A program made the translations under genes and the position numbers. DNA of 27,298 bases from Tritrichomonas musculus (taxonomy: Eukaryota > Parabasalia > Tritrichomonadida > Tritrichomonadidae): positions 1 through 27,298 of the forward strand of contig JAPFFF010000299.1 of assembly GCA_039105265.1 (NCBI GenBank). The letters run 5' to 3'. Shown here one piece after another: positions 18,214-26,011 of this stretch (the stretch's first letter is position 1; each line of letters begins with the position of its first letter). Below the pieces are notes generated by a model that did no database searches, was not told the origin of the DNA, and was given only the letters and a program-made list of their open reading frames with translations.

Positions 18214-18323
18214 TAGGCGTTGAGGTGGGTGGGTGGGATAACATGAAAAGAAGAAGAAGTTTTTTTTTTTTTATTTTTCTTTTTTATTTTTTTTTTTTAT
18301 TTTTTTTAACTAGTTCGTGTTGA

Positions 18324-18347
18324 CGCGTGGGCAGCCTGTGCCCCGCG
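18324..18347. other. Stable GC hairpin
   Basis: CGCG, a bulged T, then GGGCA pairs with TGCCC and CGCG around a 5-base loop (GCCTG). That is nine base pairs, almost all G-C, in DNA that is otherwise AT-rich. Confidence 0.75.
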
Positions 18348-18434
18348 GAAACCGACTAGTATATACTACTGAGTAGTGGGCTCTGGGAGCTAGCTGGGAC
18401 ATGTCGGTGGCTGTGGAGACCATGTTGGGACATA

Positions 18435-18477
18435 GTTAAGGGTGTGTGGAGCTGTTTACAGCGGAACACCCCTTAAC
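18435..18477. other. 43-bp hairpin at the junction with the host-like fragment
   Basis: The outer arms begin GTTAAGGG and end CCCCTTAAC and pair over 11 bp with one bulge. An inner stem GCTGT/ACAGC closes on a two-base loop. The right arm ends at 18477, where the reading frame of the adjacent gene fragment loses sensible coding character, so this hairpin may be the extreme end of element A. Confidence 0.6.
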
Positions 18478-18624
18478 ATTACTACTAACATCAATTTGAA
18501 ATTGCAATTTTTTTTCAGAAGTATCAGAATTCTGAATATTGTCAAGAATAAACAATGTCTTTACATATGGTTCATCTTCTGCTATATCGAAGAAATCATC
18601 TGGAGATTCGTCTTCTTTGTTCAT
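18473..18624 (-). pseudogene. 5' fragment of a probable host gene interrupted by element A
   Basis: The minus strand opens with a start codon at 18624, 9 bases after a good initiator motif, and encodes MNKEDESPDDFFDIAEDEPY followed by VKTLFILDNIQNSDTSEKKL and a few more residues. The frame then runs into the hairpin block and soon stops. The acidic N-terminus and clean promoter suggest the first 50 or so codons of a real gene, cut by insertion of element A at about 18472-18478. The rest of the gene should lie beyond the left end of element A, outside the window. I do not recognise the protein. It could instead be a short decayed gene unrelated to the insertion. Confidence 0.45.
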
Positions 18625-18627
18625 CTA

Positions 18628-18636
18628 TTTAAATGA
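18628..18636 (-). promoter_or_regulatory. Inr-like motif TCATTTAAA for the interrupted gene
   Basis: On the minus strand TCATTTAAA lies 9 bases before the ATG at 18624, with transcription likely starting at 18634. It is a good match in sequence and spacing to trichomonad initiators and supports the fragment being a genuine gene start. Confidence 0.55.
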
Positions 18637-18639
18637 TGT

Positions 18640-19180
18640 GTTAATATTTCTATATTTTGGATATGATATATGACATTATTATCATTCAAATTTAAATATT
18701 TTTGAATAGAAATTCTGCCAGTGAATTGTATGCCATTATCAAATTTAAATGATTATTATGACAGTAAATTTTACCAATATATCAACATTATTACCAAATA
18801 TATTAGCATTATTTCCAATAATTTTTATTTCTACAATATTGAATTTAACAGCATCGAATTTAACAACATCGAATTCAACAGCACTTATCTCATTAATGTC
18901 GAATTTAACATCATTGAATTCAATATCATAGAAATCAATATCAGTAATCATATAAACTTTGAAATCAACATTATTTAATTAATCAATTCGAGTAAAAAAA
19001 AAAAATAAATAAATAAATAATTGATTCTAAATCTTTTTTAATTTTAACAAAAATAACTTATAATATTTATTAAAATAAATTCTTATCCAAGTAAAAATGC
19101 ATTTAGGATAACATTCAAATAAACAAAACCTTGAAATATTGTTTTTTTTTTTTTTTTTTTTTTTTTTGATCATTAAATAT
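18640..19180. other. AT-rich intergenic DNA with degenerate 15-bp repeats and a T26 run
   Basis: No convincing gene is visible here. Around 18838-18950 a degenerate unit close to TCGAATTTAACAACA recurs, which keeps frames open on both strands by chance. A run of 26 T residues lies at 19142-19167, just before the MITE. The rest is plain AT-rich sequence. Confidence 0.7.
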
Positions 19181-19182
19181 TA

Positions 19183-19271
19183 CACCTGTTTCACTTTTGT
19201 AACGGAAAATTCCACTTTCGTGACGGAAATTTTCATTTTCGAAACGGAAATTTTCACTTTTGTTACGGAAA
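19183..19271 (+). repeat. MITE left terminal inverted repeat with four subterminal units
   Basis: Four copies of a unit with CTTTTGTAACGGAAA-like sequence lie in a row from the left tip inwards. They match, in inverted orientation, the three units of the right end. Confidence 0.85.
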
Positions 19272-19634
19272 ATATGAAATTTTCCTGAATATATGATCTT
19301 TGTTATAAAAATTTGTGATTTTAAAGTTAACATCTTTTATTTAATAAAAAATGATTATTCATTCAGAAAAAATTCATCAATAAAAATGTGCAATATATAA
19401 TAATCTCTTCTTTAAAAAAATTTTATTTAAATAGCAAATTTGTATAATTTATTTAATAAAATATACATATATGTGAAGAATTAGTGATTTTTAAAACGAA
19501 AAATATTATTTATTATTTGATCAATCTTAAAAAAAATTTTCAATAAAAAATGAAATATATGGCAATATTAGTTGTTATTATACTAAAATTCATAAAAATA
19601 TTTGAAATGCTTTAAATTTTCTTACGTTTTTGTG

Positions 19635-19703
19635 TTTTCCGTTACGAAAGTGAAAATTTCCGTTACGAAAGTGGATTTTTCCGTTACAAAAGTGAAACAG
19701 GTG
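19635..19703 (-). repeat. MITE right terminal inverted repeat with three subterminal units
   Basis: Three units containing TTTCCGTTACGAAAGTG end at the tip, whose last bases are GTGAAACAGGTG. They mirror the left end and define the element's right boundary next to the TA at 19704-19705. Confidence 0.85.
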
Positions 19704-19832
19704 TATTAGAAAAATAACCAAATAAATGAAATACATACACTTATGTATATATAAGTGTATATATCACAATAGATAATTGATGATATGAGCTAGAACATTT
19801 AATTATTGGAATTATTTTGATTAAAATAATTT

Positions 19833-19997
19833 TTTCCGTTATCATAATGAACTTTTCCGTTATTAAAATGAACTTTTCCGTTATCATAATGAACTTTTCC
19901 GTTATCATAATGAACTTTTCCGTTATTAAAATGAACTTTTCCGTTATCATAATGAACTTTTCCGTTATTAAAGTGGATATTTCCGTTATAATCCCGT
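19833..19997 (+). repeat. 21-bp tandem array (about 7-8 copies) related to the MITE ends
   Basis: Units of TTTTCCGTTATCATAATGAA plus C alternate with variants reading ATTAAAATGAAC. The last units change to AAAGTGGATATTTCCGTTAT, closely matching the AAAGTGGATTTTTCCGTTAC of the MITE's right end. The array is therefore probably a diverged, expanded end of a related element. Because the unit is 21 bp, frames on both strands stay open and encode 7-residue repeats; these are not genes. Confidence 0.85.
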
Positions 19998-20460
19998 AAA
20001 GACTGTATCATAATAATATAATTGTCATTGTAATAAGTTTTTATTGAATAAATTATCCATAAATAAAATAAATAAAATTCTTAAAAAAAAAAGAAATTAT
20101 CTCAAATAAATATTTTAATTGAGAGTAATTGAATAGAAATAAATAATTTATTCAAAATCTTTCAAAAAAAATTTAATGATTATTTTTTCTTTCTTATAAA
20201 ATAAATAAAAATGCATACGCTGAATTTTTTTTCTGGCAGGGTCAATTGGGTTATAATACCATCACTAATCTTTTATATAAACGATTTCTTAATTTCACAT
20301 ACCTATTTTTGAAAATCAGATACAGATAACATATAATTTCCATTATTTGAACAATAAATGTATTTTTAATAATTCAAATTCATTTAAATATGATTAAAAA
20401 ATATTAATATTAACAAATATCGAAAAAATGACTATTAATTAATTATATATAATCATTTTA
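19998..20460. other. AT-rich intergenic DNA without visible features
   Basis: I see no gene, tandem repeat or terminal structure here beyond runs of A and T. It reads as ordinary AT-rich host intergenic sequence between the MITE cluster and element B. Confidence 0.6.
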
Positions 20461-20540
20461 ATAAGAGATAATAGATGGGGGAGCTGCCGGTCAGATACTT
20501 TTGCATTGATTTTCGATATCATGTTTCAATACTAGGAGCT

Positions 20541-20638
20541 CAAATTCTTGGGATCTTCAAAATCACGTTGAAAGCCATGAAAACATGTAATTCAAAATTT
20601 TGAATCTTCAAAATCATGTTGAAGGTCATGGAAACACT
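20541..20638 (+). repeat. Two direct repeats with 51-bp period upstream of the second polymerase
   Basis: Positions about 20541-20587 and 20592-20638 are two diverged copies sharing ATCTTCAAAATCAYGTTGAA and then a CATGRAAACA-type end. They lie in the non-coding region just upstream of the polymerase gene and may belong to the terminal region of element B. Confidence 0.75.
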
Positions 20639-20706
20639 TGTTTTGAAGTGGTTTTGGCAAAAATAATGACCAAATTTAAGCCCTATTTTGATACTCTCAA
20701 TTTGTT

Positions 20707-20752
20707 TTGTGAATCTGCTTTAGCAGTCTGGGAACCAGACCTTGTTTCACAA
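20707..20752. other. Predicted three-way junction (closing stem plus two hairpins)
   Basis: An outer stem TTGTGAA/TTCACAA encloses two perfect hairpins side by side: CTGC/GCAG at 20715-20726 and TCTGG/CCAGA at 20727-20739. All pairs are Watson-Crick. It sits about 90 bases upstream of the polymerase ATG. It could be a structured leader RNA, a replication or terminal structure of the element, or a chance fold. It is too short and lacks the conserved loops for a tRNA. Confidence 0.5.
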
Positions 20753-20842
20753 GAGTACGTAGTATGGTTTTGATAAAGATTATAAAATGAAAAGTTATCG
20801 AAAAATTTGTTATCAAATAATTTTTTAATTGAAGGTCAAAGA

Positions 20843-23800
20843 ATGACGAAGCTAGCAGATGATGTTGCCTTTGATGCCAAAGAAGTCACATTCCGTGATT
20901 TGAAGCAATTAGCATTATTGCTTAATGTGAATGAAAATGAAATTGATGATATTGTGAATTCAGTTAAAGATAGATTTGGAATTGCTAGAGACATGAAAAT
21001 TAAGCAATCTAATCCAGAATATGAAAGAGTTAAGAATGCAGTTAATTCAAATCTCACTGATAAAATTATTGACAAACTTATTGAAATGGATTATGATGGA
21101 GATGATTCATATAATCATATGTATTGGTTTGCTAAGGGATATAATGCTAAGAGGGAAGATGATGAGTATTTTAAGAAATTTGACCGTAAAAGATTTATAG
21201 TCAAAGATCCATTAGATGAATTTAAGAGAAAGAATGCTAAAGATAAGTTTGAAAAAGACCGTAAAAATGAAAAGATTAAAAGGGAAGATGATGAGTATTT
21301 CAAGAAATTTGATCGTGATGAATTCAAAGTCAAAGATCCATTAGATGTATTTAAGAGAATGAATGTTCAAGATAAGTTTGAGAATGATCGTAAGCATGAA
21401 CGTCAAGCAATTACAGTAAAAGAGAATTATAAAAGAATGTTTGATGATTTACGTAAGCCACTTCCTAAACTTAATCCAATACCATCTGATTGGAAACCTT
21501 ATTCTCAAATATTATTCGAGAAAGAGAATCAAGAATTGCTAGAATATTTTAAAGATCATGGTCATGAATTTGAAAACATTGATACTGAGAATCTTATGGT
21601 TAACCAACCACATGATGAACAGAAAGCATTAGCAGTATTGGAAGAAACTAGACGTAAGTATCCAAATGATTCTGAAACAGTTGAGAAGATTATAGAAAAA
21701 GATAAAGATCCAATTGTAGTGTATTATCTTAATAAGATTCATAAGCTTGAAGATATATTTAGATTTCTTGAGAATGTTGTGTATGAGAATGAATATAAAC
21801 CATTTAAGTTAACATTTGAGATTGGAGGTATATTTGAAATTCCAGATAAGAATTTATCTCCGGAATCAGATCCAGAATTCAAATATGAACCAAGACCTGT
21901 TACAGTAACTAGTCATAAATTTGCTAATACCATTCCAATCATGATTCAATTAATTGCAGATTTGGATAAAGTTAAGTACTATATTGAAACGAATCTCTAT
22001 AAGCATACCACTTATGGAGCATCTAATATTAAACTCATTTACGTATCAAATGTAGCATTCACAGTTCACAGATTAGTTAAGGTTTCAGGTAAAGTAAATA
22101 AGCTTCCAGAAGAATTAATTAAATCAAGATTGCTGATAGTTGACAATGAAGATGATGGATTATGTTGGTATAGATTCTTAGCAATATGTTTGGATCAAAA
22201 GTTGAAAGATGCAAAGAAATATAATGTAGTGAATCGTACTAAAATTGCACGCAAACTATTATGTAAAGATCATGGTATAGAATATACTACTAGACCTACA
22301 AGGGAAGCTCAATCATTAATCAAATCATTCAAAGGTATGTCAATGGAAGAGATGAAAGAGTCTGCTAAGAAGCATTTTATTAACGTTAACATCTATGATT
22401 ATGATGAAGATTCTAAGTGTTATGATATCCAAGAGCAATGGTTTGATGAATCATTTGAGAATACTTTTAGTGCATTGCTTTTCAGTCAAGGTAGAGTGAT
22501 TCACATTATGTATATTATAGATGTTGAGAGGTTAACGAATATATGGATATGTCCTAAGTGTAGATCTTATGTTGTCCATGGAAAGAATCCAAAAAGAATG
22601 TCTATTCATGAAGCACATTGTGATGGGAAGTTCCATAAGAATTATATTCCAGAGAAGGTAAGTGAACCTTATTGTCCACATATTCTTAATAATCCAGTTT
22701 ATGAATATTGCTTAGCACATGATCTTAAATGGAAACCTCAGAAGTATTACATAACATATGATTTCGAAACCATGGAGCAACCTGTTCCATCTGAAGATAT
22801 GAAAAAGAAAAATGCTAATAAAAGTCGTAAATCAACCGTAGTCAATAGTCGTTTGATTCCATTGTCAGTGAGTTGTTGCATCAAGTCTTCAAAAGGTTTG
22901 TTAACAAAACATTTTGATGTTAGAGATAATAAGTTCATTCCTAAATGGATCAAGTTCATGTTTGAGAAGTCTGTTGATATTGTTAATGATAAGGTTAAAG
23001 CATTGAGAGATATGACTGGAATTGATTCAGAAGAGAAGCTTTTGAAGTTAGATCGAAATCTATTTAATGTACCAGTTTTGGGATTCAATTCTGCAAAATT
23101 CGATAGCAATCTCTTTAAAGAATATCTTAACTATAGATTTGAAAATATTGAATGGAGTGTTGATAACAGTTCATTAATTGGTACCACGTCAGCAATGAAG
23201 CAATTCATTATTCGCAAAAGTGGTGGTTTAAATAAAGGTTTGTATGGATTACGTTTCATTGATGCTCAAGCATATGTAAGTGGTGGTACTCTCAAAGAAT
23301 TTGGTAAAGATTTTGGAGGTCAAAAGAATTCAGTAAAAGGTATATTCCCTTATGAAGCAATCAATAGTGAGAATTATAATGAAATCCTAAGCAAGTCTGA
23401 ACCATTTACGTACGAAGATTTCTATAGCTATCTTAATCAAAAGAATCCATTAACGAAAGAAGAGTATGATGCTTATGTTGAAGATTCCAAACGTTTCAAG
23501 ACTCGTTGGGAATATCTATTAAACTATAATGATAATGATGTTGAGATGATGATCAAACCTATTGATAGTCTCATTGAAATGAATGCTAAATATGGAGTAG
23601 ATATGTTATCAAATCTTTCTTTGTCACGTAATGCTTCAGAAGAAAAATATGCCATGAATTATAAAGACTTTGATCCAAAATGTAACTATGGAATTGTTAA
23701 TGAATCAAATACATTCAAACCTACCCAAAAATGGTGGGAATACAAAGTTAGGGGATATGTTATGCAAGATGAGAAATGGAATGCTAAGCAACGTGCAATG

Positions 23801-25198
23801 CTTCGCAACACCATTCCCAAAGGGAAATTTGCAAAGCAAAAAGGTGAGAAATTAAATGCTAAACCGTTAAGAGATATCTCTAAATGTGTCATAGAAGATG
23901 ACTTTGATGCTTTCATGAAGATGTACAATGATCCAATTCAAGGTAAATGTCACCTATGTGGCGAACACTTCTCATGGACTAATAAACCAACTTTGGATAG
24001 AATTAATAATGAGCTTGGACATGAGATATCAAATTGTAAACTTGCATGCGAAATATGCAACAAATTGCGTTCTAAAGCTGATGATAAGGTTACTCGTTTA
24101 CGAATCCAGCTTAAGAAGTTCTGTAGACTAAATCACTTTGCAATGACCATCACAGATGAAGCTGAATATAAACGTCTAAGAGAAGGTATCACTGGTGGTC
24201 TTTCAAATGTAATGCATCGAGTCAACATTAGAGGTGAAACCAATATCAATAGATTCCATTACGATTTGAATGCTAAAAAGGTCATTTCAAGGGATACATC
24301 AAATAAAGTTTCACATGTGATTGGAGTTGATTTCAATTCATTGTATCCATCAGCATTCTCTGGAAATCAACATCCTTTCAATAAATATCATGGAGGTATC
24401 ATGTACATGCCTGGCTCAATGCTAAATTCATTTGATTGCTATGATTCTAATGGTGTATTGATACCTGAAATCCAACGTAAATGTATGAATATAATCAATT
24501 CCCAACGAAGATTTAAAGAGAATCCTCAATTCATATTCCATGCAACTGTTAAACTAGAATGTCCCAAAGAGCTTATTAATACATTCATTAACTTCCCTCC
24601 AGTGTTTCGAAACTTTGAAATTAATAATGATTCTGACACAATTGGATCATATATGTACGAATATGGTAAAGACAATGATATCCATACAGTGGACAAATCA
24701 GATGTTAAGCTTACCATGACTCTCGACACAATGGGTGAATATAAGATCTTTGGATGCTATTATTTATGGTTTCTCATAGATCATGGTTTGAAAGTTGTTG
24801 ATATCAAGAATGTAACGTTATATGATTGTCATAGAGGTTTCAATGCATTTGTCAATGAATTCATGAATGAGCGTGTTGCTATCCTAAATGGAGACAAACA
24901 TGGAAATGAGAAGTTCTATAAAATTAGTATGAATGGATCTTATGGATATGATGGTCTCAACACAGAACATTACAATAAGATTAAGATAGTTGATTGTGAT
25001 AAAGCATACCAAGCAATCATCAGTGACACATACATGAATGGATTACCATTATCTAGAGACTCATATCTAATCCAATTGCAACCTAAGAACTTTAGATGCA
25101 AAACATGTATTCAAGAATCATTCTTCACACTTGATAATGCAAAGTTCTGGTATCTAACATTCATTTACGATTTCCTTTTCAAATGTGTAGTAGTATGA
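20843..25198 (+). pseudogene. Polinton-type DNA polymerase B with HNH/endonuclease VII-like domain (broken copy)
   Basis: The frame opens at MTKLADDVAFDAKEV. Residues 104-189 are a 43-residue tandem duplication rich in Lys and Asp (REDDEYFKKFDR in each copy). An OTU-like segment around DNEDDGLCWYRFLAIC follows, then a zinc-finger-like CPKC...H...HC. The exonuclease motifs DFET (from 640) and FNSAKFD (Asp 754) and an HNH-like domain come next (CHLC 1036-1039, His 1060, CEIC ending at 1072, then Asn). Then palm motif A VDFNSLYPSAF (Asp 1163) and motif B MNGSYGYD (Asn 1364). HNH/endonuclease VII-like domains are known in Polinton polymerases. The enzyme would have copied the element by protein priming. 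It differs in layout from element A's polymerase, so the two are separate lineages. As a fossil it looks broken, with about one break. Confidence 0.85.
21152..21409 (+). repeat. 129-bp tandem duplication within the second polymerase gene
   Basis: Two adjacent copies of a 129-bp unit (21152-21280 and 21281-21409) encode near-identical 43-residue segments. The copies differ at a minority of positions, so the duplication is not brand new, and it preserves frame. It may form a charged linker ahead of the OTU-like region. Confidence 0.85.
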
Positions 25199-25411
25199 TG
25201 AAAAGGGTGATTTTAGGACTAAGTCCCAAAACCCCCCTTTTTGCATCCCGCGCCTAGTGAAAGTACAACTGTCAAACTTTCGGTACAATTCCATATATGT
25301 TTTCCAATAATATCTACAACAGGCGTGATTTTTCAAAAATTACACTCAGACATGTTTTCAAAATCGAAATTTACATCATCGAGATCCAAAAATAATTCTC
25401 AACTCTTAATT
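25199..25411. other. Gap with imperfect hairpin and C-rich run; possible element boundary
   Basis: This 213-base stretch contains an imperfect hairpin at about 25206-25238 (GGGTGATTTTAGGAC against GTCCCAAAACCCCCC, about 12 of 15 pairs), followed by GCATCCCGCGCCTAGTGAAA. The sharp rise in C/G here and the difference between the two sides suggest a junction. No gene is visible in it. Confidence 0.4.
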
Positions 25412-25927
25412 TCATGGTCGAGTATTGTTCATAATGATATCAAAACTTCTCTTTTCTTTTTGTTTTCGTATTTCATTTTCTGTTGGTGGAATTGCTGTAT
25501 GTGATAACCACGAACTATAATAAGTAAAAGTTCCTGCATCTGTGATTTCATTTCTGATTTCCACATATTTCATTCCACATTTCCACATCCATTTTTCACT
25601 CTTATCTACTCTAATAAATAATCTTCCACATTTAAACAACATTTCTAGCTCATAATTTGTTATGATTTCGTGTGTGCCAGTGTCAGAAGCTAGAGAGATA
25701 CAAGTTACATAAACATTACAGCTATCACGGCCAGGTTTTGCAAAATTATCTGGCATAGTCTGGTACTTATCTATGAAAACATATGTGGAATGTCCCTTTT
25801 CGAAATAACGAGCAGGGAAGTTCTGCTTTAGAACATTCATGATCGCAGTTGCTGTTAAACATCTATAACCATAATAAATTTTGTACTTTTCGATGTTCTT
25901 TGGTGTAATTATTGTTTTCTCTGCCAT
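25412..25927 (-). CDS. Unrecognised 171-residue protein
   Basis: The product begins MAEKTIITPKNIEKYKIYYG and has a mixed alpha/beta look with several Cys and Trp residues (KWMWKCGMKYVEIRN). No membrane span or known catalytic motif is visible. The start lies 15 bases after TCACATACA, a fair initiator match on the minus strand. It is just downstream of the candidate capsid gene, reads the same way, and converges on the second polymerase gene. A small virion or accessory protein is possible, but I do not recognise a family. Confidence 0.65.
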   Translation of the reverse strand: MAEKTIITPKNIEKYKIYYGYRCLTATAIMNVLKQNFPARYFEKGHSTYVFIDKYQTMPDNFAKPGRDSCNVYVTCISLASDTGTHEIITNYELEMLFKCGRLFIRVDKSEKWMWKCGMKYVEIRNEITDAGTFTYYSSWLSHTAIPPTENEIRKQKEKRSFDIIMNNTRP

Positions 25928-25936
25928 CTATTTTTG

Positions 25937-25945
25937 TGTATGTGA
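25937..25945 (-). promoter_or_regulatory. Inr-like motif TCACATACA for the 25412-25927 gene
   Basis: TCACATACA on the minus strand lies about 15 bases before the start codon, with the likely transcription start at 25943. The bases after TCA fit the initiator only partly. Confidence 0.4.
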
Positions 25946-26011
25946 TAAAATTCAAAAAAGTTCAAACAAAAATAAAAATCCTCAAAATCACAATTCAAGA
26001 GCGCCCATAAT

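Larger units (their letters stand above)
1..18477. mobile_element. Maverick/Polinton-type element A (left end outside window)
   Basis: A virus-like Maverick/Polinton element is inferred from its gene set. It has a protein-primed type B DNA polymerase, a candidate double-jelly-roll capsid protein C-terminus, a candidate minor capsid protein, large fibre-like genes and several small unrecognised genes, all intronless and tightly packed. The integrase, FtsK-like ATPase and adenovirus-like protease known from the family are not in the window and may lie to the left. The right end is placed near 18477, where a GC-rich hairpin block meets a short gene fragment that looks like host coding sequence. 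The partner terminal repeat is not visible, so the exact terminus and target-site duplication are unknown. Almost all frames are open, which suggests a recent insertion; about one break is visible. Confidence 0.8.
18131..18477. other. GC-rich, hairpin-rich block at the right end of element A
   Basis: This non-coding block stands out from its AT-rich surroundings. It holds two identical 25-bp direct repeats (18149-18173 and 18189-18213), each with a GGTACC palindrome. It also has clustered G-runs (18172-18190 and 18224-18237), a T-rich stretch (about 18261-18308), and three hairpins (18324-18347, 18365-18377 and 18435-18477). The last hairpin ends where a host-like coding fragment begins. I read it as the terminal region of element A, but without the left end I cannot show that it is an inverted terminal repeat. 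Confidence 0.5.
19183..19703. mobile_element. 521-bp non-autonomous DNA transposon (MITE) with TA target duplication
   Basis: The ends are inverted repeats. The left end begins CACCTGTTTCACTTTTGTAA, and the right end reads the same on the other strand, identical for 27 bases and very similar over about 69. Both ends are flanked by TA (19181-19182 and 19704-19705), the duplication expected of Tc1/mariner-type insertions. Each end carries three or four subterminal copies of a roughly 21-bp unit containing TTTCCGTTACGAAAGTG or its complement, probably transposase sites. The interior is AT-rich and has no coding capacity. Assignment to the Tc1/mariner superfamily rests on the TA duplication and end form; the autonomous partner is not in the window. 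Confidence 0.85.

Noticed and set aside
18437-18476. TTAA-flanked inverted repeat considered as a tiny piggyBac-like element
   Set aside because: Only about 40 bp long with a bulged stem. The TTAA may simply be part of the hairpin arms, and there is no second copy to compare.
18721-18978. Overlapping open frames on both strands with Asn/Phe-rich repeats
   Set aside because: A degenerate 15-bp repeat explains the open frames. No clear initiator lies upstream, and both strands are equally open.
19741-20011. Open frames on both strands with 7-residue repeats
   Set aside because: They arise from a 21-bp tandem array, which keeps all frames open. There is no initiator or composition to support a gene.
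20707-20752. tRNA or tRNA-like gene
   Set aside because: The fold has three helices but lacks the T-loop and D-loop consensus bases and the length of a tRNA.
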